Part shown: positions 1 through 8,760 of the stretch, one piece after another
How positions within the stretch are numbered: the stretch's first letter is position 1
How the letters are laid out: each line of letters begins with the position of its first letter
Assembly: GCA_009377395.1 (NCBI GenBank)
Contig: WHUB01000004.1
Coordinates: forward strand, 1,785-65,784
Source of the DNA: Actinophytocola sp.
GTDB lineage: Bacteria; Actinomycetota; Actinomycetes; Mycobacteriales; Pseudonocardiaceae
Length of the DNA: 64,000 nt
Direction: 5' to 3'
Program-made: the position numbers and the translations under genes
Notes under the pieces: generated by a model
The model's database searches: none
Told to the model about the DNA's origin: nothing
Seen by the model: the letters and a program-made list of their open reading frames with translations, nothing else

Positions 1-66
1 ACACAGTGCCGACCAGTGCGGTAGTCGCGATCGTCCGCCATAGGTCAATAGGGTACGCTGATCGTT

Positions 67-1272
67 GTGCAGGCCAGATACCGCTACCGGATCGAGCCGA
101 CCGAGGCTCAACGGGAGATGCTGGCGCGCACGTTCGGCAGTTGCCGGGTGGTGTTCAACGACGCGCTACGCACTCGAGGGGACTGCTACCGGGCCGGGGA
201 GAGGGTCGGGGCGACCGAGGTGCAGCGGCGGGTCGTCACCGTCGCGAAGGGCACCGAGGCCCGGGCGTGGTTATCCGAGGTAGCGTCCGTCGCTTTGGTG
301 CAGTCGGTGCGGGACGCGCAGCGCGCCTACACGAACTGGTGGGACTGCCAGAAGGGGCGGCGCAGGGGCCGCAAGATGGGCCGCCCCCGAATGAAGTCCC
401 GCAAGGACAACCGGCAGTCGTTCCGCCTCACCCGCAATGGGTTCAGCCTCCGGCCGCAGGGGCGGCTGTACATAGCGAAGGTCGGCGACGTGCGGGTGCG
501 CTGGTCTCGGGGCCTGCCGTCCGAACCGAGCTCGGTCACGGTCATCCGCGAGCCGGACGGCCACTACTACGCCTCGTTCGTGGTCGAGGTCGAGCCGACA
601 CCGCTACCGGCGGTCAGCCAGGAAGCCGGGGTGGATCTCGGTGTGTCGCGGCTGGCTACGGTCGCGACATCATCCGGCGGCCGGGCGGACATCCCCAACC
701 CACGCCACCTCGCGGGAAAGCTGCGGAAACTCCGCCGGTTGGAGCGGGAGAAAGCTCGCCGCGCCAAGGGTGGCGCGAACCGGGCCAAGACCCGGCGCAG
801 GGTCGCTATCCAGCACGGCAAGGTCACCCGCGCCCGCAGGGACTTCCAGCACAAGCAGGCACTGGCGTTGATCCGCGAGAACCAAGCGATCTACGTCGAG
901 ACCCTGAACATCGCTGGGATGGTAAGGAACCGTCGGCTCGCGCGTGCGATCTCGGACGCGGGCATGTCGCGGTTCGTGCGACTACTGGAGGAGAAGGCCG
1001 AACGCTACGGGCGTTCGGTGGACAAGATCGACCGGTGGTTCCCGTCGTCGAAGACCTGCTCGGCGTGCGGTGCTGTACAGGACACGATGCCGCTCAAGGT
1101 CCGCACCTGGGTCTGCGGGTGCGGCGCGGTCCACGACCGGGACCACAACGCCGCGAAGAACATCCTCGCCGCAGGGCGTGCGGAGAGGCCAAACGCCTGT
1201 GGAGTCGACGTAAGACCACTCTCCGGGGCGGCGGTCGGCGATGAAGCAGGAAGCACCCCAAACGCGGCGTAG
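67..1272 (+). CDS. tnpB: TnpB, RNA-guided endonuclease of an IS1341-type element
   Basis: A 401-residue protein starting at GTG 67. The split RuvC-like nuclease is intact: Asp near residue 190 in GVDLGVSRLATV, Glu near 278 in VETLNIAGM, and Asp near 359 in HDRDHNAAKNI. Between the last two lies a zinc-ribbon with CSAC near 331 and CGC near 350. The basic N-terminal half (about 1-130) is typical of the helix-turn-helix/RNA-binding part. TnpB proteins cut DNA guided by a right-end RNA and help such elements persist. Everything needed for activity appears present, so this is probably not a decayed copy. Some IS605-type TnpB proteins are still labelled 'transposase', which would be misleading here. 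Confidence 0.9.
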   Translation: MQARYRYRIEPTEAQREMLARTFGSCRVVFNDALRTRGDCYRAGERVGATEVQRRVVTVAKGTEARAWLSEVASVALVQSVRDAQRAYTNWWDCQKGRRRGRKMGRPRMKSRKDNRQSFRLTRNGFSLRPQGRLYIAKVGDVRVRWSRGLPSEPSSVTVIREPDGHYYASFVVEVEPTPLPAVSQEAGVDLGVSRLATVATSSGGRADIPNPRHLAGKLRKLRRLEREKARRAKGGANRAKTRRRVAIQHGKVTRARRDFQHKQALALIRENQAIYVETLNIAGMVRNRRLARAISDAGMSRFVRLLEEKAERYGRSVDKIDRWFPSSKTCSACGAVQDTMPLKVRTWVCGCGAVHDRDHNAAKNILAAGRAERPNACGVDVRPLSGAAVGDEAGSTPNAA

Positions 1273-1280
1273 CCGCGCGG

Positions 1281-1314
1281 GAATCCCCGTCGTACACGAC
1301 CGGGAGCACGTCAA
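1281..1314 (+). ncRNA. Right-end hairpin and scaffold end of the TnpB guide RNA (omega RNA)
   Basis: Just after the tnpB stop the sequence GAATCCCCGTCGT is followed by ACGACCGGGAG and then GTCAA. This is the usual right-end palindrome of TnpB elements: a stem of about 9 bp with one mismatch. In characterised systems the guide RNA covers the tnpB 3' end and this hairpin, and the guide is the host sequence next to the element. Here that would start at 1315, inside the DUF72 gene. Confidence 0.6.
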
Positions 1315-1526
1315 CGAGAACACGAAGTCGCCGGGGGGACCGCGTCGCGCCAGCCGCGATACCGCTCCGGGCGCTGCAGCGAGTAGAACGATCCGTTCAG
1401 CTCGGCCGTGCGCATCTGGCGGCTCAGGTATTCAAGCTGTCGCCTCCGTGGCAGGTCGGCGGGGTAGAACGGGCCGCGCCACGAGTCGTATACCCAGCCG
1501 GACGTGCCGATCCTGATCTCGCCCAC
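1315..1526 (-). pseudogene. DUF72 (YecE-like) protein, N-terminal fragment interrupted by the TnpB element
   Basis: Reading leftwards from GTG 1526 gives IRIGTSGWVYDSW, RGPFYP and AELNGSFYSLQRPERY, the standard opening of DUF72 TIM-barrel proteins. After about 67 residues the frame breaks at a run of six G (plus strand, 1333-1338): one extra base would restore the expected VPPGDFVFSL. A few bases later the TnpB right end begins. The gene is therefore broken by the insertion and also by a one-base frameshift, unless the homopolymer is a sequencing error. The remainder of the gene would lie left of the window. Confidence 0.7.
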
Positions 1527-1570
1527 GGCCCCATCCTGCCTCCGATCGGTGACAGCGGCTTGATCAAGTG

Positions 1571-1589
1571 AGGGGCTAGGCTCAACTAC
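1571..1589 (+). promoter_or_regulatory. Weak candidate iron box (IdeR/DmdR type)
   Basis: The 19-mer with core GGGCTAGGCTCAACT matches 12 of 19 positions of the IdeR/DtxR consensus TTAGGTTAGGCTAACCTAA. It lies just ahead of the first gene of the siderophore operon and contains a TAGGCT hexamer that could serve as a -10. The position fits iron repression of a siderophore operon but the match is weak. Confidence 0.35.
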
Positions 1590-1607
1590 ATGCGCGAGGC
1601 GAATGAC

Positions 1608-2609
1608 ATGACCGACGGCGAGCCACGCATCCTCTACCTCAGCCGGAGTGACATCGCGGCCGTCGGTGGGGACCACTCCGAGCTGTACGTCACCGCGCTG
1701 GCGGACGGCCTGGTGCGGCACGCCGAGGGCAAGACCGTGCAGCCGCTCAAGCCGTACCTGCGCGCGTCCGGCGACCACATCGCGGACCGGATCATCGCGA
1801 TGCCCGCACACGTCGGCGACCCCGGCATCTCCGGTCTGAAGTGGATCGGCAGCAAGCACGACAACCCCGAGCGCGCCGGACTCGAACGCGCCAGCGCGGT
1901 CATCGTGCTCAACGACCCGGCGACCAACTACCCGGTCGCGCTGCTCGAAGGCGGTCTGATCAGCGCCTGGCGCACGGCAGCCGTGTCCGCCCTCGCCGCG
2001 CGGCACCTGGCACGCACCGGCTTCACCGACCTCGCGCTCGTCGGCTGCGGCGTCATCGGCTCGACGCAGGTCATCGCGTTGCTGGAGCAGTTCGAGCACA
2101 TCGAGACCGTGCACCTGTACGACGTCTGTGCCGAGGCGGCGACGGTGCTGGCCGAACGCATCACCGATGGTGTCAAGGCCGTCGTCGCGGACAGCGCCGA
2201 GGCCGCGGTGCGCGCGGGTGACGTCGTCGTGCCCTGCACCGTGACGGACTCGCCCTACATCCACTTCGACTGGCTGAAGCCGGGGTCGCTGCTCTGCAAT
2301 GTGTCCATCATGGACGTCCACAAGGACGTCTTCCTCGGCGCCGACAAGGTCGTCGTCGACGACTGGGAGCAGAGCAACCGGGAGAAAAAGATCATCAACC
2401 AGCTCGTGCTCGACGGCAGCTTCTCCCGGGAGCGGCTGCACGCCGAGCTGGGCGAGATCCTGGCGGGCAGCAGGCCGGGGCGGGAGAACGACGACGAGAT
2501 CATCGTGCTGAACCCGATGGGCATGGCCGTCGAGGACATCGCCTGCGCCGCCGAGGTCTACCGCCGCGCGCTCGACCAGCGGGGCGGCACCTGGCTGAAC
2601 CTGTACTGA
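1608..2609 (+). CDS. sbnB: SbnB-like 2,3-diaminopropionate biosynthesis dehydrogenase (ornithine cyclodeaminase family)
   Basis: An ornithine cyclodeaminase/mu-crystallin family protein with the Rossmann motif GCGVIGS near residue 146 and the family-specific opening ILYLSRSDI. SbnB oxidatively cleaves N-(1-amino-1-carboxy-2-ethyl)glutamate to L-2,3-diaminopropionate and 2-oxoglutarate, both used to build staphyloferrin B. The following genes are NIS synthetases and a PLP decarboxylase, which supports SbnB over a plain ornithine cyclodeaminase. I chose ATG 1608, 8 bases after GAGG, over ATG 1590, which abuts the candidate iron box. The partner SbnA, which makes the substrate, is not in this window. 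The next gene starts 3 bases after the stop. Confidence 0.82.
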   Translation: MTDGEPRILYLSRSDIAAVGGDHSELYVTALADGLVRHAEGKTVQPLKPYLRASGDHIADRIIAMPAHVGDPGISGLKWIGSKHDNPERAGLERASAVIVLNDPATNYPVALLEGGLISAWRTAAVSALAARHLARTGFTDLALVGCGVIGSTQVIALLEQFEHIETVHLYDVCAEAATVLAERITDGVKAVVADSAEAAVRAGDVVVPCTVTDSPYIHFDWLKPGSLLCNVSIMDVHKDVFLGADKVVVDDWEQSNREKKIINQLVLDGSFSRERLHAELGEILAGSRPGRENDDEIIVLNPMGMAVEDIACAAEVYRRALDQRGGTWLNLY

Positions 2610-2612
2610 CCG

Positions 2613-5600
2613 ATGGACCTCGTACTCCGCGACCTGATCGACACCGTGCTCGGCGAGAACGTCTACGGCGCGGCAGACAGGCTGCTCGCCGACGGCGAGT
2701 GGTGCCGCATCCCGGTCACCGGCGGTTCGCTGGTGTTCCGCCGCCGTGACGGCGGAGCGTTGCAGCCACACCGGCTCGCGCGCGGACCGGTGTGGCACGT
2801 CGGTGACACCGAACGCGAACTGACGCCGGTCGAGGTGCTCGCCCTGCTCGGCGACCGGCGCGAGCTGCCCGCCCACAACGCCGTCCTCGCCGACCTGCGC
2901 ACCGCCGTCGAACACGGCGAGGTGACGCGCGCGGGCTGGTCGGCGTTGCCGGACCGGGCACCGAGGCAGGGCGGGTTGCTGGCCGGTGAACGGCTGGCCG
3001 CCACCCGCAACCGGCCGTTCCATCCCACCGCGCGGGCGGTGTCGGGCTGGTCGGCGAACGAGCTGGCCGAGTACGGGCCGATGCGCCAGCGGCCCATGCC
3101 GATGCGCTGGGTCGCGGTGCGCCGGGACCGGCTCCGCCACGGTGAGCACGCCGAGTCGCATCGGCTGGAATGGCTGCTGCTCGACGAGTCCGAACAGGAC
3201 TGCCTGGCCGACGCCATGACGTCCTCCGGCGCGAATGCCACGGAGTATCAACCGATCCCGGTGCATCCGTGGCAGTTCGACCGGGTGCTGCACGCCTGGG
3301 CGGGCGAGATCGCGGCACAGGACATCGTGCCGCTCGACTGCCGGGCAGGCCGGTTCCAGCCGACCGCCTCGCTGCGCACCCTGACTACGGCGCCGGAGAC
3401 CGATCGCCACCTCAAGGTGCCGCTCGGCGTGGCGACCCTCGGCGCGGCACGGCTGCTGCCGCCGCGCTATCTGGACAACGGCGACAAGGCCCAGCGCATG
3501 CTGCGGTGGTTGCTCGACGCCGACCCCACGCTGGCCAAGCGGGTCGCGCTGTGCGACGAGACCGCCTGGTGTGGCTGGCGCGCCGACGCCGCCGACGAGT
3601 TCGCCGACCGGCCGGGCGAACTCGCCGCCCAAGTTCGTCGCTACCCGAGCGGCATCCTCGACTCGGACACCATCGCCCTGCCGATGGCGGCACTCGCGGC
3701 GCACGAGTGGCAGCACATCGCGCCCGCGCTCGGCGTCGACGACCCGGTCGCGTTCTTCCGTGGCCTTGCCACCGACTTCTGCGCGATGGCGTTCGCGTTC
3801 CTCGGCCACGGTGTGCTCCCCGAGCTGCACGGCCAGAACGTCGTGGTGCTGCTGTCCGGCGATGGCCCGGCGCGGTTCGTGCTGCGGGACCACGACACCG
3901 TGCGGGTGTGTCCGCAGTGGATGTCGGACGCAGGGACGCCGGACCCCGGTTACCGGATCAAGCCGGGCGCGCCGCAGTCGCTGAGTCTCGACGCGCCGGA
4001 GGAGCTCATCGGCTACGCGCAGACCCTCGGCATCCAGGTCAACCTCTACGGCATCGCGGACGCCATCGCCCGCCACTACGACCTCGACGAACGCGTCCTG
4101 TGGCGCGCGCTCGCCGACGCGGTGACCACCGCCATCGACGTCGCCGGCGGCGACACGCTGCGCGCCACCCTGCTCGACGCGCCGGACTGGCCGAGCAGGC
4201 AGGTCCTCGGGCCGTTGCTGCGGACCGGTCGCAACGCGGGCGTGAGCATGCCGGCGGCGACCGGCAGCGTGCCCAACCCGCTGCGTCCACTCCGGGCCGC
4301 GCGGCGAGCGTCCCGGCAGCGGCTGCTCAACGCCTACCTGCGCGAGTCCGGCCGCACACCGACCCCGACCGGCGACGGCCTGGCGCGGGTGCCGCTCGGT
4401 GACGGCAGGGCCCTGGTCGTCGCGGTGCGCTACCGCTCCGAGTTCGGCCACCACACCTACGGCGACGACGTGTGGCTGGAACGCCCCGACGGGGTGCGCG
4501 AGCCGTTGAGCCACGACGAACTGGCCACGCTGTTGCTCGACGAGGTCGCCGGGCTCGCGACGGCGGCGTTCGGCGAGACCGGGGACGGTGAGACGCTGGC
4601 ACGCCAGATCACCAGCAGCGTCGAGGCAACCGCCCGCTACCTCCAGGGAACGCCGCCGCCGAAGACCGACCCGGCCCGGTGCGCCGAGCAGTCGCTGCGC
4701 TACGGCCACCCGTTCCATCCCACGCCGAAGAGCATCGACGGCTTCGGCGACGAGCTGCCGCGCTACGCGCCCGAGCTGGGCGCCGAGTTCCGGTTGCACT
4801 GGTTCGCGGTGCGCGCCGACGCGGTGGCCGAACGCCGCGTCGCGCCCGGCGAGTGGGTGCCGCCCCGCGTCGCACGCCACGCGCCACCCGGCTACGCGCT
4901 GCTGCCGGTGCACCCGTGGCAGTCGCGCTACCTCACCCGGCAGCCGAGGGTGACCGAGCTGCTCGCCGACGGCACCCTGATCGCACTCGGCGAACTCGGC
5001 GGCACGGTGTACCCGACGTCCTCGGTGCGCACCGTGTGCGATCCCGCGTTCGGCACCTCGTGGAAACTACCGCTGCACGTGCGGATCACCAACTTCGTGC
5101 GCACCAACCCGGCCGAACACCTGCACCGCGCCGCCGACGCCAGCGCGCTGATCGCCCAGCTCACTGCGAACTGGCGGCACGAGGACTTCGGCGTGCTGCT
5201 GGAAACCGGCTACCGCAGCGTCGACCCGGCCGTGGTCGGCGACGAGCTGGCCGCCGACTTCGCGGTGCTGTTCCGGCAGCACCCCTTCACCGACGGCTGC
5301 TTCGCGCCGAGGGTCGTTGCCGGGCTGTTGGAGGACCGCGACGACGGCGTGCCCGCCGTGATCGAGGAGGTCAGGCGGTCCGGCGGCTCGTGGCAGGAGT
5401 GGCTGCGGTGCTACCTGCGGTTGGCGGTGCTGCCGCTGCTCGACGTCTTCGAGCGGGACGGCGTCAGCTTCGAGGCGCACGTGCAGAACAGCTTGCTGCA
5501 CACTCAGGACGGTTGGCCGGCGCGGTTCTGGGTGCGCGACATGGAAGGCACCAGCGTCAGCGCCGCGCGCCAGCCGGACCTCGAGCCGGCCAGCCCGCTG

Positions 5601-5882
5601 CGGTACTCCGACGACGAGGCGTGGCTGCGGCTGCGCTATCACGCGATCGGCAACCACCTCGGGCATCTCATCGGCGTGCTCGGCCGCCACGGCGACGGCG
5701 AACGGCCACTGTGGACGACGGCGCGGGAGGTGCTGCTCGACGAGGGCGGCACGCTGGCGCGCGACCTGGTCGCCTCGCCGGTGCTGCCGGTGAAGGCCAA
5801 CCTGATCAGCCGCTTCGCCGGGCGCGGCGAACGGCCGCTGTATGTCGACGTCCCCAATTCCCTCTATCGGGTGGTCCTATGA
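2613..5882 (+). CDS. Double-domain NIS siderophore synthetase (two IucA/IucC domains fused)
   Basis: At 1089 residues this is about twice the usual NIS synthetase length (about 580-600). Two complete IucA/IucC units follow each other, about 1-550 and 551-1089. Unit 1 has HPTARAVSG, PVHPWQF and ELHGQN. Unit 2 has HPTPKSIDGF, PVHPWQS, a TSSVRT segment and FEAHVQN. These correspond to the ATP-binding HPxxK, HPWQ and HxQN motifs. The conserved Lys of HPxxK is Arg in unit 1, so that unit may differ in activity. NIS synthetases adenylate a carboxylate such as citrate and join it to an amine. Staphyloferrin B needs three such steps (SbnC, SbnE, SbnF), and this fusion plus the next gene supplies three domains. 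Which unit does which step cannot be told. Confidence 0.85.
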   Translation: MDLVLRDLIDTVLGENVYGAADRLLADGEWCRIPVTGGSLVFRRRDGGALQPHRLARGPVWHVGDTERELTPVEVLALLGDRRELPAHNAVLADLRTAVEHGEVTRAGWSALPDRAPRQGGLLAGERLAATRNRPFHPTARAVSGWSANELAEYGPMRQRPMPMRWVAVRRDRLRHGEHAESHRLEWLLLDESEQDCLADAMTSSGANATEYQPIPVHPWQFDRVLHAWAGEIAAQDIVPLDCRAGRFQPTASLRTLTTAPETDRHLKVPLGVATLGAARLLPPRYLDNGDKAQRMLRWLLDADPTLAKRVALCDETAWCGWRADAADEFADRPGELAAQVRRYPSGILDSDTIALPMAALAAHEWQHIAPALGVDDPVAFFRGLATDFCAMAFAFLGHGVLPELHGQNVVVLLSGDGPARFVLRDHDTVRVCPQWMSDAGTPDPGYRIKPGAPQSLSLDAPEELIGYAQTLGIQVNLYGIADAIARHYDLDERVLWRALADAVTTAIDVAGGDTLRATLLDAPDWPSRQVLGPLLRTGRNAGVSMPAATGSVPNPLRPLRAARRASRQRLLNAYLRESGRTPTPTGDGLARVPLGDGRALVVAVRYRSEFGHHTYGDDVWLERPDGVREPLSHDELATLLLDEVAGLATAAFGETGDGETLARQITSSVEATARYLQGTPPPKTDPARCAEQSLRYGHPFHPTPKSIDGFGDELPRYAPELGAEFRLHWFAVRADAVAERRVAPGEWVPPRVARHAPPGYALLPVHPWQSRYLTRQPRVTELLADGTLIALGELGGTVYPTSSVRTVCDPAFGTSWKLPLHVRITNFVRTNPAEHLHRAADASALIAQLTANWRHEDFGVLLETGYRSVDPAVVGDELAADFAVLFRQHPFTDGCFAPRVVAGLLEDRDDGVPAVIEEVRRSGGSWQEWLRCYLRLAVLPLLDVFERDGVSFEAHVQNSLLHTQDGWPARFWVRDMEGTSVSAARQPDLEPASPLRYSDDEAWLRLRYHAIGNHLGHLIGVLGRHGDGERPLWTTAREVLLDEGGTLARDLVASPVLPVKANLISRFAGRGERPLYVDVPNSLYRVVL

Positions 5883-7588
5883 TCCAGCAGGCATTGCGTG
5901 CGCCGAGCTTCGTGACCGCGCGGCGCCGGGTGTTCCGGCAGCTGATCGAGTCGCTGCTGTACGAGGACGCGCTCAAATGTCGTACCACCGAGTCCGGTGA
6001 GTCCGTTGTGGACGGCTTGGTGCGCTACACGTTCCGGGCGCGCCGCCGGTACGGCTTCGGCCGGGTCGCGCTCGCGCCGGAGCCGGTGCTCCGAGACGGC
6101 GCCGAGGCCGAGTCGATCACCCGGTTCCTCGCCGAGGCCGGCGACGCGCTGCTGGCCGAGCCCGATTGCCTCGCCCGGTTCGCCGACGAGCTGGAACGCA
6201 CCCTCGTCAACGACACCCTCGCGCGGTACGTCGCGACCGAGCGTGGCGACGTGCTCGGCGACGCCGACTACGACCGGCTCGAGTCGATCACCCTGGACGG
6301 GCACCGCTACCACCCGGCGTTCAAGTCGCGGGTGGGTTTCGACGTCGCTGACAACCTCGCCTACGGACCCGAGTTCGCCGAAGACATCCGTCCACTGTGG
6401 CTGGCGGCGCACCGGTCCATCACCGAGGTGACGGTGGCCGACGGCCTCGATGAACAGCGCTTCATCGCCGAGCAGCTCGGGAAGGCGTTCCCGGCGCGGG
6501 AGGGGTACACCCTGCTTCCGGTGCACCCCTGGCAGTGGCGGGAGCACGTCGCCACCGCGTTCGCCGAGCAGCTGCGGCGCGGTGAGCTGATCGTGCTCGG
6601 CGACGATCCGCACTCCTTCCGTGCGCAGCAGTCGATCCGCACGCTGGCCTGCCGCGACGTGCCGGAGCGGCCCTACCTCAAGCTGGCGATGTCACTGGTC
6701 AACACCTCGACCAGCCGGGTGCTCGCCCCGCACACCGTCCGCAACGCGCCGCCGATCTCCGACTGGCTGCGCCGCGTCGTCGACCGCGACACGTTCCTCC
6801 GCGACGAGCTGCGGCCGATCGTGCTCCGCGAGGTCATGGGCACCTCCGTCGCCCCGGCGCCACCGGCCGAGTTCGCCCGCCCCGCGAGCTACGGCACGCT
6901 GGCCTGCATCTGGCGGGAGAGCCTGCATCCCCACCTGGCGGCGGGTGAGCGGGCGGTGCCGTTCACCGCGCTGACCGCGAGCGAACTGGACGGCACACCG
7001 CTGATCGGCGGCTGGCTGCGCGAGCACGGCGCGCGGGAGTGGGTCCGGCGGCTGGTCGATGTCGCGGTGATCCCGTTGCTGCACCTGCTGTTCCGGCATG
7101 GCATCGCCTGCGAGTCGCACGCGCAGAACATGGTGCTCCTCCACCGCGACGGCCTGCCGGAACGGATCGCGCTCAAGGACTTCCACGACGGGGTGCGGTT
7201 CTACCGCGCCCGACTGTCCGATCCGGACGACTGCCCGCCGCTGGCGAGCCCACCGTCGCACCACGTCAACGCGAACTCGTTCCTGGAGACCGACGACGTC
7301 GAGCTGGTGACCGACTTCCTGCTCGACGCGTTCTGTTTCGTCAACCTCGGCGAGCTCGGCGGGTTCCTCGCGGACGCCGGGCTGCTGGCCGAGCGGGAGT
7401 TCTGGGCGATCGTGCGCGAGGGCATCGCGGACTACCAGGCCCGGTTCCCGGAACTCGCGGAGCGGTTCGCGCTGTTCGACGTCGTCAAGCCCCGGATCGC
7501 GGTCGAGAAGCTGACGACCCGCAGGCTGCTCACCGACACCGAACTGCGGCTGCACCACGTGCCGAACCCGCTGGCGGGGACGTCATGA
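5879..7588 (+). CDS. NIS siderophore synthetase (IucA/IucC family, SbnC/E/F-like)
   Basis: A 569-residue single-domain NIS synthetase starting at ATG 5879, overlapping the previous stop as ATGA, so the two are translationally coupled. Motifs: HPAFKSRVGF near residue 145 (intact Lys and Arg, unlike unit 1 of the fusion), LLPVHPWQW, SIRTLACRD, and ESHAQNMVLL. The final segment has a ferric reductase-type helical region usual for the family. It should catalyse one condensation in the same siderophore pathway as the fusion upstream and the decarboxylase downstream. Confidence 0.87.
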   Translation: MIQQALRAPSFVTARRRVFRQLIESLLYEDALKCRTTESGESVVDGLVRYTFRARRRYGFGRVALAPEPVLRDGAEAESITRFLAEAGDALLAEPDCLARFADELERTLVNDTLARYVATERGDVLGDADYDRLESITLDGHRYHPAFKSRVGFDVADNLAYGPEFAEDIRPLWLAAHRSITEVTVADGLDEQRFIAEQLGKAFPAREGYTLLPVHPWQWREHVATAFAEQLRRGELIVLGDDPHSFRAQQSIRTLACRDVPERPYLKLAMSLVNTSTSRVLAPHTVRNAPPISDWLRRVVDRDTFLRDELRPIVLREVMGTSVAPAPPAEFARPASYGTLACIWRESLHPHLAAGERAVPFTALTASELDGTPLIGGWLREHGAREWVRRLVDVAVIPLLHLLFRHGIACESHAQNMVLLHRDGLPERIALKDFHDGVRFYRARLSDPDDCPPLASPPSHHVNANSFLETDDVELVTDFLLDAFCFVNLGELGGFLADAGLLAEREFWAIVREGIADYQARFPELAERFALFDVVKPRIAVEKLTTRRLLTDTELRLHHVPNPLAGTS

Positions 7589-8760
7589 CCGCGCCGGTGT
7601 GCCGCTACGACTACGACCTCGACGCGCTGCGCGGGCACGTCGCGCGGATCGTGGCGACGCTGCCGGAACGCTGCCGCATGTTCTACGCGATGAAGGCCAA
7701 CAGCGCCGCGCCGATCCTGCGGGCACTGGCGCCGTTGGTGGCGGGGTTCGAGGCGGCGTCCGGCGGCGAGGTCGCCGAGGCCCGCGTCGTCGGCGCCGGC
7801 GTGCCGGTGCTGTTCGGCGGACCCGTCAAGACCGACCGCGAGATCGCGGACGCGCTCCGCGCGCGGGTGACCCGGTTCCACGTCGAGAGCCTGCTCGAGC
7901 TGCACCGGATCGAGGCGGTCGCGGCGGCCGAAGGCGTCACCGCCGAGGTGCTGCTGCGGGTCAACCTGGCAGGGCCGTTCCCGGCGGCGACGCTGGCGAT
8001 GGCGGGGCGGCCGACCCAGTTCGGCATCGACGAGTCGGTGCTCCCCGACGCCGTCGGGATCGCCCAAACGTTGCCGCACCTGCGGCTGGCCGGGTTCCAC
8101 CTGCACTCGCTGTCGAACAACCTCTCGGCGGACGCCCACCTCGACCTGCTGCGGCTCTACCGCGACACGGTGACCGCATGGGAGGCCGAGTTCGGGCTGC
8201 GCTGCGAGGTGCTCAACGTCGGCGGCGGCATCGGCGTCAACTACGCCGACCTCGACGCGCAGTTCGACTGGTCCCGCTTCGCCGAGGGGCTCGTCGAGCT
8301 GGTGGCCACGTTCCCCGGGCATTGGCACGAGATCGACTTCGAGTGCGGCCGGTACCTGGTGGCGGCGTGCGGGCGCTACGCCGTCGAGGTGCTCGACGTC
8401 AAGCGCAACCACGGCGTCGACTACGTGCTGGTGCGCGGCGGCACGCATCACTTCCGGCTGCCGGTGTCGTGGCAGCACAGCCACCCGTTCACCGTCGTGC
8501 CGGTGGACGCCTGGCCGTCAGGGCTGCCGCGGCCCACGACGGACGGGCCGGTGACGGTGGTCGGTGAGCTGTGCACGCCGAAGGACGTGCTCGCCCGCGA
8601 CGTCGACGCCGGTGAGATCAGGGCGGGTGACGTGCTGGTGTTCGAGTACGCGGGCGCCTACGGCTGGGAGATCTCCCACCACGACTTCCTGTCCCACCCG
8701 CACCCGGAGCAGGTGTTCCTGGGTGGTCAGGCCACGTCCTCGGCGTCCCGGATGGTGTAG
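7585..8760 (+). CDS. sbnH: SbnH-like PLP-dependent decarboxylase (type III fold)
   Basis: A 391-residue alanine-racemase-fold decarboxylase, coupled to the previous gene by an ATGA overlap. MFYAMKANS near residue 35 carries the PLP lysine. HLHSLSNN, GGGIGV and ECGRYLV bind the cofactor, and ELCTPKDVL holds the catalytic Cys of the partner subunit. In staphyloferrin B synthesis SbnH decarboxylates a citryl-diaminopropionate intermediate to give the ethylenediamine unit. Diaminopimelate decarboxylase is the main alternative, but the operon favours the siderophore role. The last 11 codons overlap the end of the convergent XPB gene. Confidence 0.82.
   Translation: MTAPVCRYDYDLDALRGHVARIVATLPERCRMFYAMKANSAAPILRALAPLVAGFEAASGGEVAEARVVGAGVPVLFGGPVKTDREIADALRARVTRFHVESLLELHRIEAVAAAEGVTAEVLLRVNLAGPFPAATLAMAGRPTQFGIDESVLPDAVGIAQTLPHLRLAGFHLHSLSNNLSADAHLDLLRLYRDTVTAWEAEFGLRCEVLNVGGGIGVNYADLDAQFDWSRFAEGLVELVATFPGHWHEIDFECGRYLVAACGRYAVEVLDVKRNHGVDYVLVRGGTHHFRLPVSWQHSHPFTVVPVDAWPSGLPRPTTDGPVTVVGELCTPKDVLARDVDAGEIRAGDVLVFEYAGAYGWEISHHDFLSHPHPEQVFLGGQATSSASRMV

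Larger units (their letters stand above)
1..1314 (+). mobile_element. IS200/IS605-superfamily TnpB-only (IS1341-type) element
   Basis: The element carries tnpB and no tnpA (Y1 transposase) in view. Its right end is defined by the hairpin that ends in GTCAA at 1310-1314, where the interrupted DUF72 gene resumes. The left end must lie within about the first 60 bases but I could not place it, and the other half of the host gene is outside the window. With no transposase visible the element would depend on TnpA supplied in trans. Confidence 0.7.

Noticed and set aside
1590-1607. ATG 1590 as the SbnB-like start
   Set aside because: It abuts the candidate operator and lacks a ribosome-binding site. 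ATG 1608 has GAGG at good spacing.
1311-4913. 1200-codon open frame on the minus strand across the siderophore genes
   Set aside because: It is antisense to genes with clear family motifs. Its residues (His/Arg/Gly/Val-rich) are the usual by-product of high-GC third codon positions. Only its last part, the DUF72 fragment, is real.
4679-5878. Upstream extension of the third siderophore gene's frame
   Set aside because: Arg/Ala-rich shadow of the fused NIS synthetase. The family-like sequence and coupled ATG begin at 5879.
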